A DNA stretch of 64,000 bases, from NCBI GenBank assembly GCA_947311845.1, contig CAMZMU010000096.1:14099251-14163250 (forward strand). The letters are read 5' to 3'. Below the pieces are notes generated by a model. It was not told the origin of the DNA. It saw nothing but the letters and a program-made list of their open reading frames with translations, and did no database searches. This DNA comes from Poa pratensis. Its lineage: Eukaryota > Streptophyta > Magnoliopsida > Poales > Poaceae. The position numbers and the translations under genes were made by a program. Below are positions 1-10,036 of the stretch, in pieces. How positions within the stretch are numbered: position 1 is the stretch's first letter; every line of letters starts with the position of its first letter.

Positions 1-84
1 TCCCAACAGACAAGTCTACCGATTGTTAGAATTTATTCTCTTGCGAAACAACGGCAAGAGCGGTGTCTACTCATATAGGTCGAC
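1..84. repeat. Relict of a locally repeated flank
   Basis: About 30 bases near the left edge (ttctcttgcgaaac followed by a ggcaagag motif) recur near 53350 and 55190. At those two places the motif lies in the sequence downstream of the DUF6598-like gene and of its 3' fragment. The edge may therefore be the tail of one more copy of that module lying outside the window. The match is short, so the assignment is tentative. Confidence 0.35.
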
Positions 85-1352
85 AACGGTGGGCTCAAGA
101 GCTGGTCGGAGAAGTGCAGATGATGGGCAGTGTGAGCCCGGTCCAATGCGAGACGGCGGTTCAGGTCAGACATCAGAGAGGTGGCAACACGGCCCAGAGA
201 GGGACTCCGCCGAGGAGAGGACTCGGTCGACACAACAGCAGTCTGTGCCGGCCATTGGAACATGACACTCCAAGACTTCGACGCCCGTCGCCGTTCCCCC
301 GGTTTCCTTCAGTTTGTTAAACCTTTTTTCAGTTCCAAAAATTCATGTCGTTGTACACTATATATGTACCGTTCACGTTGTAATCCTTGGGCAAATTGGC
401 CTCATATTCATAAACCAGAGTTTATCATCATACCTACCACACTACAATATTTAACAGAATACGGCTACAAGCGAAATGAGCTACACACAACTAGGCCTAC
501 AAGTGTCACTGCACCCCCTCATCTTCCCAGAAGCAGCAGCCCGTTTTCTGGAAGCCGCCGTGGCTCAAGGAGTACTCACTAGGTAGTATTTGCAGATTGG
601 TCAGCACTCAGCAGCCATCACAGCGAGCGAAATGCCCTTCCACCAAGCTCTCCGTGAAACAAAAGAGTCGGATAGAGAAGCACAAAATTTGGCAGCCACA
701 ACTGTATCCAAGCATCAGAGGCGACAGATTTTTCGCCAGTCACAACTCACAACATACTCCAAGCGACACTTCACCACCTGTTTGTACAGAATCAAGTTAA
801 CTAGTTAGGAGCCACGCATGACCTCTAGCTTCTTCGCCTTTACCGTTGGATGATCACATATTCCTCACATCAGGGTCATTCCATTGGTAACAAATTGATC
901 TTGCCACGATGATACAAGTCATAAGGAAAAAACTGCCCGCAAAAAAAAGGCATAAGAAAACCATGCATGGGAATAGACAGCACAACTTGGTGTCCACACC
1001 GAAACTAATTATCCAAACTATGAATCTACTGAGGAATGAATTGACAGGTGCATGCTTAAAGGGTACTGCCTCATTAAGCAGACACAAAATCAGAAACCAT
1101 TGCTCGAGAAAGAATCCAAGATCAATTAGAATGCATACAAATCTAATTTGTTGCAGAAATGTAAAGAAACCCATATCCTTTATGACCGGTTCATGTTCCG
1201 CTCTTAGAATTCCCTAGGTAAGCACTGTAGCATGTTTAGTACAATAGGAAAGTGATATTTAATACATCAACTTAAGTTATCATGGATGAAATCAAGAATG
1301 CTCCGGTTACGCTGTTAATTTCTCTTACAAAAGCCAATTTTATATTGCATAA
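85..1352. other. No gene recognised
   Basis: Only short, unrelated open frames occur on both strands. I see no domain, splice-framed exon or repeat end. Confidence 0.5.
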
Positions 1353-1354
1353 TA

Positions 1355-1477
1355 CTCCCTCCGTTCCAAATAAGATGACTTCCATTTATCCACATGTGAA
1401 TGTATCTAGACATGTTACAAGTACAGATATATCCACATTTAGACAAATAGAAGTCATCTAATTTAGAACGGAGGGAG
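1355..1477. mobile_element. Stowaway MITE
   Basis: A 123 bp element begins CTCCCTCCGTTC and ends GAACGGAGGGAG. TA target duplications lie at 1353-1354 and 1478-1479. The two arms are extended inverted repeats (aagatgacttc-like against gaagtcat-like). Terminal sequence and TA duplication are diagnostic of Tc1/mariner-derived Stowaway MITEs of Triticeae. It has no coding capacity. Confidence 0.93.
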
Positions 1478-1945
1478 TACAAGCCATGTACATTCAAACC
1501 CTAGTTTGCATCAGAAGTAGTTTATCTGGAACATGCACCTTTAAATTAGTTTACTAATTTACCCTTGCAGACTTACTTCTGGTGCATATTTTGTTCTCTT
1601 CATCTTTTTAGATTGTCAAAATACTGGTGGCTGATACAGCCTACTTCAATTTGTGCAAAATAGTTTCAAACAGAAGAGAGGCTATCTCTAATACCTTTGC
1701 AAATTGCAACAGCTTAAGGAGAATAGTTCCCTCCAGGTCTCGAGTCAACACATTGCCTAATTTTTTTTTATAAAGGGCATTTTATTACACCAGCCACTTG
1801 ACTTGCAGCAGATAATATTAACCGACCAAACACCATTCTAGGCAGAAACTTGAGTTGCCGGCGTGTCACTCTGCATCACATGTGGCCTCCAAATAACTAG
1901 CTCTCCTGTTTTGCAAAAACTACAAGTTAGCAGACTGGAAGGCCC
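1478..1945. other. No gene recognised
   Basis: AT-rich sequence with a poly-T tract near 1760. No supported feature. Confidence 0.4.
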
Positions 1946-2873
1946 AATGGATGGCTATAAAACCGACTACCATTTTATATCTGAACTGTCCACAAAACAA
2001 ACTTTCTTGTTCAAATTGAACACTAACCAGGACAGAGTTGGGTGTTCCTAGTGTGCAGTTGCTACTGCCTAGCTAAAGAAATGCAATTACAAACCTAGTT
2101 ACTATCTGTTTCGTCCACTACTCGCTAATGAATAAAGTCTAATGGAAACGGAACAATTAATTATAACAAGATCTCAGGCAGAACCAAAGAAATAACAAGA
2201 TCTGATTTCTCTGAAGATACAAACAATCCCGCGGAGAAGTTGGTATAGAAAGAAGACTATGCTCAAGCTAGCGTTACTACAGGGAGGGAGGAAACAACCT
2301 AACATTGTTTAGTGATTGGTGTATGGTCCTTGCGAGGTGAGGTGCCGTAAAACCCACAGGTCCAATTTAACATCCAAAATGGACAGGGTAAAGTCATACA
2401 TAATTCAAGTGCACTGTAAGCAGACATGAACCCTCAATGGATAGCTATAAAACTGACATGATTTATATTTGATTATCTGTCCAGAAACCAAACTTTCTTA
2501 TTCTTGTTCTAATTGCCATGACACAGTTGAGTGCTCCTACTACTGCTTATGCAGTTGGTAGTTGCTACTGACTGGAACGACGAGATCAACCTAGTTGCTA
2601 TCTGTTTCGTCAATTAAACGCCAATGGATAAAGTCTACTGCAAACTAAACGATTTATACATCTATCCACTTGCTTCTAATAAGGCAGAACCAGCCAAAAT
2701 AATATAAGATCTGATTTCCTTAAGCAATCTGACAGAAAGGTTGGCACATGAAGAAGAGTATGTCCAACTGGTACTACAGGGAGGGAGTGAACAAAATAAT
2801 TTAGTGATGAGTGTATGGTCCAATTTGACATCCAAAACAGGGTAAAGTCATACATGATTCAAGCTAGCAAGTG
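1946..2873. repeat. Tandem duplication of a ~470 bp block
   Basis: Block 1 (about 1946-2412) and block 2 (about 2434-2873) align collinearly. Both start with a ggctataaaac-like motif. Both then share tatctgtttcgtc, aagatctgatttc, actacagggagggag and gggtaaagtcatac, and both end in caagtgca. The second block ends directly beside the stop of the I29-like fragment, which suggests that the duplicated block is the gene's 3' flank. The copies have diverged by many substitutions and indels, so the duplication is old. Confidence 0.8.
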
Positions 2874-2875
2874 CA

Positions 2876-3446
2876 TCATGTATGTATATATATAATCGAA
2901 AGATTGCAAAAGAGGAGACCTTTCTCATCCAGGCAGAGCACTTCGCTTTCAGTCTCATGATCGACGCATGACCGGCCGGACGGACGCTCCTCATCTTTCC
3001 AGTCTGAGAGATAGCTTATCTGCGACACATTCCGGTGAGGGCGACGTGACTCGATCCGTTTGACGTTAGCCTTAAACAGTTGGAACCGCATAGCCTTCTC
3101 TTCCTCATCTTCGTATGTCTTGTCGAACTTTATGATCCACTCCTCAAACCTCACCTTCATGTCCTCCTCCTCGCGAGCAGCTACACAAGGCAGGTATGAG
3201 GTGGTGGTTCCTGACATGAAACGGAGCTCACGACGACGAGGAATCTACCTGACTCGTCATCAATTGGGGCTTTCTTGAAATACGCCAACGCTCCACCACC
3301 AAACAACGCAGCGGCGGCCACACCAGCAGCACCAAGAAGGCCTTCACCGATGGAGAGATCCTTCAAGCAGGGAGAGAAGCCGTCCTTGGGTTCGCGTGTG
3401 GCGAGAACCTCCGTGCGAGGAGGGAACTGACAGCCCGCCGGAACAT
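2876..3446 (-). pseudogene. Cathepsin propeptide (I29) domain protein fragment
   Basis: Read on the minus strand, ATG at 3446 opens a basic, Arg/Ser/Ala-rich N-terminus (MFRRAVSSLLARRF) that resembles a mitochondrial presequence. This frame hits TGA at 3365-3363. The neighbouring frame then continues with an Ala/Gly-rich hydrophobic stretch (GLLGAAGVAAAALFGGGALAY) near 3345-3283, so about one base is out of register. A 68 bp intron (3248-3181, GTAGAT...GTGTAG) joins exon 2 in frame. Exon 2 carries the I29 inhibitor fold: FEEWIIKFDKTY, then a Glu-rich helix and RFQLFKANVKRIE. I29 normally precedes a papain-type protease, but no catalytic domain follows; the frame stops at 2876. It is either a stand-alone I29 protein with a frameshift or a gene remnant. 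The domain call is firm; expression and intactness are doubtful. Confidence 0.6.
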
Positions 3447-3669
3447 GATTGCCTCTTCCTTCGCCTCCTCCTACCCCTCCTCCTAGAATTACTTTTCGCT
3501 CGTCTCTGCCGCTGCCGCCGCCGCCTCGCCTCGATTCGATTCTAGGACCGGCGCGTTTCTGATTTCTAGCGTCGCATTTCCACCGGCGCGTTAAATAGGC
3601 CTTTCCAGCAGCGAGCCCAAAAGGCAAAAGTTGCCCAATGTTTTTATTGAGGTGTGTTGGCAACTTTTA

Positions 3670-3965
3670 GGCCCTCTTTGATTTAAAGAAAAGAAAAATC
3701 AGAAGAATAGGAAATGGATGGGAATAGGAAAGAATGGCCCATGTAAAACTTTCCTCGTTCCTTGTAGCAGTAGGATTTAGAAAATGAGGTTTGACTTCAT
3801 TTTTCATTTCCTGTACATTATGTCTTGAAAGTGAGATTCTAAGAAAAAGTTCCTTTACTTTTCCCTTACACCGTTCCTATGAATCAAAGGAGTGAATAGT
3901 ATCAACTTTGGAAAATTTCCTAACCCGTACATTTTTTACATGTTTCCTCCAAATCAAAGAAGGCC
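3670..3965. mobile_element. Tourist-like MITE (first of a pair)
   Basis: A 296 bp element with terminal inverted repeats GGCCCTCTTTGATTT and, at the other end, AAATCAAAGAAGGCC. It is flanked by TTA at 3667-3669 and 3966-3968. The TTA duplication and the GGCC/GGGC-type ends fit PIF/Harbinger-derived Tourist elements. It is AT-rich with no open frame. Confidence 0.8.
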
Positions 3966-3968
3966 TTA

Positions 3969-4250
3969 GGGCTTATTTGACTCAAAGGAATATGGTAGGA
4001 TTGGATCCTATAGGAAATTTTCCTATAAAAGTTGTTTCATTCGTAGGATCGTATTTCATAGAAATTATTCCTATAAAAATCTTATAGTACAAATCACATA
4101 GGAAAATAACATGAGTCCAACCTTATGGAAAATTCTTTCACCACAATTAAACAAACTTACTCTGCCCATAAGATTCAATTAGACATGTCATATCAATCCT
4201 ATAGGATTCTTATTCCTACACTTTCCCAACCCTATAAATTAAAGGAGCCC
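3969..4250. mobile_element. Tourist-like MITE (second of a pair)
   Basis: A 282 bp element that starts GGGCTTATTTGACTCAAAGG and ends AATTAAAGGAGCCC, flanked by TTA at 3966-3968 and 4251-4253. Inside are the inverted motifs tcctataggaaatttt and atcctataggatt. It abuts the preceding element and shares its TTA. It is non-coding. Confidence 0.8.
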
Positions 4251-4339
4251 TTAGCCTATTGGACCCGTTGACATTTTGGAGTGTATATATTGAACTGCTT
4301 ACCTCAGTGAGTAAGGGTTATATTGGACGGGGAAGAGAA

Positions 4340-4480
4340 AAATTGACGGGAAACGTTGACGGGAAAATGGGCGGGAGCAACGGTGGCGGAAAAAAATGCG
4401 GAAGTAACGGTGGCAGGGAAAAAGGGCGAGGGCAAGGATGGCGGGAAAAAGGACGGAAGCCGCAATGGTGGGAAGATATG
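4340..4480. repeat. Degenerate GGCGGGAA-type minisatellite
   Basis: Imperfect direct repeats of ggcggga/ggtggcggaa/gatggcgggaaaaag run through this stretch. They create open frames on both strands without meaning. Nothing else is recognised between 4254 and 4686. Confidence 0.5.
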
Positions 4481-4686
4481 GGCGTGAGATGCATGCCGGG
4501 AACGATAAAAGGCCAAAAGGATGGACCAATCTGTGGCTTCAGAACATTTTGTCACGGATAGAACCGAGACAAAAGGTTAGCTTTCAGCACGGCCAATAAT
4601 GACAACGCGCTACTCAAAATGACCCAACACGTGTGCCATTTTGCAAATATTTAAGAAATAATCTATTTCCTTTGTATGTTGGTTCG

Positions 4687-5016
4687 CCGGGCCACCTCTC
4701 CTTTTTTTTCTTTTGCGAAACAAAGTACAACGCAGAAGCTCATTTATACGCGCATACACTCACCCCTATGAACACACACGCACAACCTACCCTTATGAGC
4801 ACCTCTGAGAGACTGAGTCGGCGGATCAGCTCTTGAGATTGACGAAGTCACCACGGGCGCCCCGCTGGCGACGGAAACGTCGCCTCCCACTGAAGAATAT
4901 TCCGCCTAAAATGAGAAACACCAGCGTCAAACCTGGGGTTTGAACTCTGATGGGCTGGGGGTACAACCACCCTCCTAACCATCCAACCACAGGTTGCTTC
5001 TCCGGGCCACCTCTCC
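4687..5016 (-). mobile_element. Au-type tRNA-derived SINE
   Basis: The SINE body is 4702-5001 on the minus strand. A perfect 15 bp target duplication, ccgggccacctctcc, lies at 4687-4701 and 5002-5016. Read on the minus strand, the 5' part holds tRNA-like promoter boxes: a TGGTTAGGAGGG-type A box and GTTCAAACCCC as B box. The central and 3' parts match what I recall of the Triticeae Au SINE (GGCGACGTTTCCGTCG, GACTTCGTCAATC, GGTGCTCATA, TGTGTGCGTGT). It ends in T-rich sequence at 4702-4715. The copy looks full length. Confidence 0.85.
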
Positions 5017-5161
5017 TTGTGGGCTCACGAAGCATGAGTGGCCCGGGTGCTAACACAAGTTCATAGACAATCGTTTGGTTTCCACCGGATAAACTACACA
5101 TTCTGGACAAGTTCATATATGTCGAGCAAAAATGAGGGTAACCTAAGCTTGATAATATATA

Positions 5162-5264
5162 CTCCCTCTGTTCGGAAAAATATGTCATTAAAATGAATGT
5201 ATCTAGGTTAACACATGTCTAGATATATCCATTTTTGCGACATCTTTTTCCCGGACGGAGAGAG
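5162..5264. mobile_element. Stowaway MITE (diverged)
   Basis: The left end is CTCCCTCTGTTCGG after TA (5160-5161). The right end is CCGGACGGAGAGAG. Inverted arms share gaatgtatctag and ctagatatatcc. The right TA is changed to CA. It is non-coding. Confidence 0.8.
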
Positions 5265-5380
5265 CAGATCTTACTTGAAATATTTAAACAATGATTTGAG
5301 AGAAATTTTGTGTTGTACTATCGTTGAAGTAAACGCTTGACTTCTCCAACGTTAGCTTAACCAGTTTACTTTTCATTTAT

Positions 5381-5403
5381 GCCCTGTTTGGTTGCACAGA
5401 ATT
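5381..5403 (+). repeat. Left terminal inverted repeat of the Harbinger element
   Basis: GCCCTGTTTGGTTGC plus ACAGAATT, matching the right end (8965-8987) with one mismatch. Confidence 0.9.
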
Positions 5404-6164
5404 GGGCTCAGAATTGAGGAATCTAGAATTGGGGGCCTAATTCTGTAGTTTGTTTGTAGTCGGAATTTGCATCTGGAATCGGAGGCCCAATTCCGCGCGG
5501 ACCCGCGTCGCGTGCGAACCGAGCAGATAGAGTTTCCGAGGCTTGGACCTGGGAAATCGCTCGGAATCTCACCCGCGAAGCAGTCACCCGCGCCTGCGCC
5601 TCACCTCCATCCTCCCGACCTCCGTGCTTGCCCGCGCGACGAAGGAGCAGACGGGAGCTCCTCGCCGGCAGCCCGCGCAGGTATGCCTCCGCCCCTTCTC
5701 CTCTTCCGCGCCCACCTTCTCCTACCCTCCTCCTCATCCCCATCTCGCCCCTACCCGCCCGCTACCCCTGGAAACCTAACCCTAGGCGGCGGCGGGAGTT
5801 GGGTCGAGCGGCGGCGCGTGTTGGGTCGAGCGGCGGCGGCGGTAGGAGGAACCACATGACGCCCTCCCTCTCCTCTGATTCCTATCACAGGGTCACGAAT
5901 TTAGGTGTTCTTGCTATGAACTTGTCATATTTATGTGTGTTCTTGCTATGAACTTGCAGATTTGAGGAGAATAGCAAGTGCTGAGTGTGAGAAAAGGTTT
6001 GATTTTCATTTTCTACACTCTAGTTGTGCTATGAGATATGAATTAGTTCCATATGCAAATGTTGGTCATCATGTGAATGATAAATGTTAAAATGCAAATT
6101 AGTTCCATATGGTTATATGTGAATGATTATATGCAAATTTGTTGTTCATCATGTAGCATCTATC

Positions 6165-7554
6165 ATGTCTAATCAAGAGTTGGTTGATTATGTTACCGAA
6201 GAGGACAACAGAAGAAAAAGAAGAAGGCTAGTGTTGACAACGATGTTTTTTGAGGTGTCTATGCTTGCTTTAGCTTATGTTAGTACTCAAAGGGCACCGA
6301 GGGATCTAGGAGCCTTCACTGAGTTTGAGGAGAAGGTTGCATATAGGAAGTATGTTTTGAAAAAAACATACAATGGGTCGGAGACAAGATGCTATGATGA
6401 GCTACGTTTAACCAAAAGAAATTTTCATAATCTTTGTGCTATGTTGCATGAGAAGTGTGGTCTGAAAGATACCAACTTTGTCACAGTAGAAGAAAATGTT
6501 GCTATGTTCTTACAAGTTGTTGGGCATGGAACTAAAATGAGAATGATCAGGTTTGAGCGTTCTTTAGAGACCACTATTAGGCACTTCAAAAATGTTTTAG
6601 CTGCCATCCTATCTCTATCTGGAGAGTTCATCAAGCTCCCTGAGCCTGCTGTCACTCCTCCTGATGATTACAAATGGAAGTGGTTTCCCGATGCACTTGG
6701 AGCTCTAGATGGGTGTCATATTCCTATGTTTGTTCTGGCGGCTGACAAAGGGAGGTATAGGAACAGAAAGCAAGATATCACCACTAACATGTTAGGTGTG
6801 GTTGATTGGAACATGAAATTTCTCTATGTTCTACCTGGTTGGGAGGGCTCGGCATCCGACTCGCGCGTGCTGAAAGATGCAATGAGAATTGACCGCCAAG
6901 AGGCATTTGTTGTACCACAGGGTACCACTCTTTCTCTTGGATTTCTTTTTCTCATATGTAATCCACAACTAACTTATTTGCTTGACATATAGGTAAGTAC
7001 TACCTAGTTGATGCTGGGTACACAAATGGACCGGGATTTCTATCTCCGTTCCGATCCACTAGGTACCACTTGAAAGAGTGGGTTGCAAGTAATCAACGCC
7101 CCCAAACTGAGAAGGAGTTGTACAATTTGCGTCATGCTCGTGCTAGAAATGTAGTGGAGAGATGTTTTGGGTTGTTGAAGAAAAAATGGGCCATCCTCCG
7201 TTCATGTTCTTTCTTTCGCATAGAGGACCAGGTAATACATGTTGTGTGTTAACTATGAAATAATAAATATGTGACAACAAATGCTAATTATGAACTAAAT
7301 ACTTGCAGATTCGAATTATTAATGCGTGCTGTGTGTTACACAACTATGCAAGGGATACACAACATATGAGGGATGATCTATTGCTGCAGGAGGTTGACGC
7401 TGAACTAGCAGCTATGGCTCCTGAACCTGTAGATGATCCAGCTTTTATTAGAAGTGTACAACAAAGCGATGCCTGGAACATGTTTAGACAGGACTTTGCT
7501 GACGAGATGTTTGCTGACTACCTTGTAACGCATGCTGAACTAGCAATGGAGTAG
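6165..7554 (+). CDS. Harbinger-type DDE transposase
   Basis: Three exons, 6165-6921, 6993-7231 and 7309-7554, joined by GT-AG introns of 71 and 77 bp, give 413 residues without a stop. It is predicted to cut and join element ends as a DDE/RNase H-fold nuclease, together with the adjacent Myb-like protein. An N-terminal helical DNA-binding part (about residues 75-140) is followed by the DDE_Tnp_4 domain. The three acidic catalytic positions are visible: D in GALDGCHI, D in YLVDAGYTNG and E in NVVERCFGLLKKKW. GWEGSASDSRVL and CCVLHNY are further family signatures. I chose ATG 6165 (MSNQEL); an in-frame ATG at 6123 would add 14 residues. Length is typical, so it may be functional. Confidence 0.9.
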
Positions 7555-7777
7555 ATAAGTAGTGTTGGTGCAGTACGCTAGCTGATGGTACCCTTTTGTG
7601 TGATATAATAGCTTCCTGTCGTGGTACCCTTTTGTGTGATATGATAGGTTCCTGTCGTGGTACCCTTTTGTGTGGTATTTTGTAGAAGCATCATGTACAA
7701 AGTAATATATACATATGTTTTTACGATCTACAACTTCCACTTTGTCCTTATTTTTTATGTATGTTACTTGTAGAATC

Positions 7778-8640
7778 ATGGCTGAACCAAAAGGTAAGAA
7801 AGCTACTAGGGCTTACTTACCATGGACTCCTGAGATGGACACTGCATTATTGGCCATGCTTGTTGAGCATCACAACAGGGGTGACCATGCTCAAAATGGT
7901 TGGAAGCCGCATGTGTACAATGCTTGCATAAAGCATGTGAAGGTGACATGTGACGTTGTCGTCAACAAGGACAAAATAGTAGCAAGAATTAAGACATTTG
8001 ATAAACAATATGATATCATTAGCAAGATGCTTGCTCAGAGTGGCTTTGGATGGGATTGGGAAAAAAACATGGTGATGGTTGAAAGTGATGAGGTGTGGCT
8101 TCGATATGTGGAGGTACGACACACTTCAATATTTTGATATTGTTTTCTTTTGCAACTTGAACGTCATATCTAATATAGGTGTGTCTTATGTAGGCAAACA
8201 AGGATGCAGCTTCCTACAGGGGCAAGGAAGTGAAAAATTGGCAAGCTATATCTACTATATATTCAAAAGATCATGCCACAGGTGCAGGTGCAAAGACAGG
8301 AGGCGAGTGTGCTCAACCAGAATCCTCATCAGTTGCTCAGGTTGGGGATGATGATGATGAAACTCCTGATCCGCCCAAGAAGAGGCCACGCGCAGCTGAT
8401 GCTATCCTTACCATGGTGGGAGAGCTGAAATGCACCTTTGACGAGGCTATGAAGACAACAGGTGCACCAAAGGTGACTGATCCATCTGAAATCCTTGCTA
8501 AACTAAAGGAGATACCTGATTTGGTGGGTGATGATCTACTGAGAGCTTATGGGAAGCTCACAGCCAATGAGCGTACCTTTCAGTCACTCATGGCACTACT
8601 AGCAGAGATGAGGAAGCCATGGCTAATGACCTTGCCTTGA
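7778..8640 (+). CDS. Harbinger-associated Myb/SANT-like protein
   Basis: Two exons, 7778-8113 and 8194-8640 (80 bp GT-AG intron), encode 260 residues. The N-terminal region has the Myb/SANT-like pattern W(T)PEMDTALLAMLVE...GW(K)PHVYNA with regularly spaced aromatic residues (about 15-110). A low-complexity acidic stretch (DDDDETPDPPKK) follows, then a basic PKKRPR patch that could act as a nuclear signal. The C-terminal helices are rich in Glu and Leu. In PIF/Harbinger systems this partner protein helps transposase enter the nucleus and bind element ends. It lies 223 bp downstream of the transposase stop on the same strand. The start follows the first ATG giving the MAEPKGKK N-terminus. Confidence 0.85.
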
Positions 8641-8964
8641 TGATTGCTACCCTTGTGGTTGCTCGTATGAACTATTATTTATGTACTTTGTAAGACTTAA
8701 ACTGCCCGCTTTCTGCTATTTGTAAGACATAAACTACCACTTTGTCCTATTTGTGCTATGTGTTGGAGACATATTTATCATCCATTTTATATTGTTCAAA
8801 GTCCAAAAAAAATTCAATTCCACATGATGTACATCCAAACAGGATTTGGAATTCCATTCTAGCCTTGATTCTACAGACGAATATCATGCGCATCCAAACA
8901 GCAAATCTGGAATTCCATTGAATTTGTTGATTTGGTATTCCATTGCCAATTCAATTCCACGGCG

Positions 8965-8987
8965 AATTCTGCGCAACCAAACAGGGC
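8965..8987 (-). repeat. Right terminal inverted repeat of the Harbinger element
   Basis: Reverse complement begins GCCCTGTTTGGTTGCGCAGAATT, the partner of 5381-5403. Confidence 0.9.
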
Positions 8988-9130
8988 AATGCTTTTGACA
9001 TTTGATTACAAAATTACATCCTCCTTTTAGACCTTCTCCTCTCAATTTCCTTCGGCATCTAAGAAACAAACACTTTGGGAAATCCACTCCAGTTTAGAAG
9101 TGTATCTACACTCACTACTCAAAAAGCGAA

Positions 9131-9815
9131 TTTTAAAATGTCAAAAATATCAAATAAAAAATTTGGATGTACATATGAATATTTTATGTTCGTACAAACA
9201 AACCGGATAAAAAGACATTTTATGCGGCCGGTGTAAGATAGAAATCCCCGGCGTTCAAAAATGCCTCTGCACGTAACCTTTTTTTCTCTTTTTTATACCG
9301 GTCACACAAAATGTCTTTTCGATGCGAAACATTTTTGTACTGATGGATATTTTTCATATGAACACCCGAAATTTTTGTTTGAATTTTTTAACATTTTGAA
9401 ATGCGTTAAAAATACATTTTGCATAACGGGTTCATCTACACCCGTGAGCCAAAACATCATGTCCGTAAATTTTTATATTTTTTCCTACATATTTGATCAA
9501 ACTTTACGAAGTTTGAGGACTTCGGACATGATGTTTTGCCTCACGGGTGCACATGAACCTGTTTGTGCAAAATGCATTTTTAACGCATTTTAAAATGTTA
9601 AAAAAATTCAAACAAAAATTTCAGGTGTTCATATGAAAAATATATATCCGTACAATTTTGTGTGACCGGTATAAAAAAGAGAAAAAAGTTATGTGCAGGG
9701 GCATTTTTGAACACCGGGGATTTATCTTTTTTACACTGGCCGCACAAAATGTCCATTTTTTTATTCGAACATTGTTCATATGTATATCCAAAAAAATTGT
9801 ATGAAATTTTTTGAT
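9131..9815. mobile_element. Long foldback (hairpin) element
   Basis: A left arm of about 9145-9463 and a right arm of about 9525-9815 are inverted copies over roughly 300 bp. Matched pieces include ataccggtcacacaaaat/attttgtgtgaccggtat, ttcatatgaacacc/ggtgttcatatgaa and aaaacatcatgtcc/ggacatgatgtttt. The loop is about 60 bp. It is AT-rich with no credible gene. It lies immediately upstream of F-box unit A and separates that unit from its ancestral promoter sequence. It could be a Mutator-like or other foldback MITE; no target duplication was identified. Confidence 0.8.
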
Positions 9816-10036
9816 GAGCCGGATTTCCCCTCCCGTTTTGACACACACAAACACACACCCCACATTTCCGTCCCCCATATCTCGCCCGCGGCCGCCGCCG
9901 TTCCTTTGTTCCCGCAGTTACACACACACGTACAGTTCCGGCCGCCGTCTTTGTCCCGCAGCTCCCCGCACCCTACCAATTTAGTTCGCAGACGCCGCCA
10001 GGAGCTCCCCGTCGCTCCCGGCCACGCCGTTGCCCA

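Larger units (their letters stand above)
5381..8987 (+). mobile_element. PIF/Harbinger DNA transposon, complete-looking
   Basis: A 3.6 kb element whose termini are GCCCTGTTTGGTTGC followed by ACAGAATT on the left and its complement on the right, with one mismatch over 23 bases. It carries both genes expected of an autonomous PIF/Harbinger element, in the same orientation: a DDE transposase (6165-7554) and a Myb/SANT-like protein (7778-8640). Subterminal ggaattccatt motifs recur near the right end. The 5' leader (5430-6120) is GC-rich and seems to hold an intron (cgcgcag/gtatgc to acttgcag). A clean 3 bp duplication is not evident: TTA precedes the left T-GCCC end, ATG follows the right end. 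It sits just upstream of F-box unit A. Confidence 0.9.

Noticed and set aside
4826..5188. 120-codon minus-strand frame
   Set aside because: It runs through the SINE and its target duplication; it is transposon sequence, not a gene.
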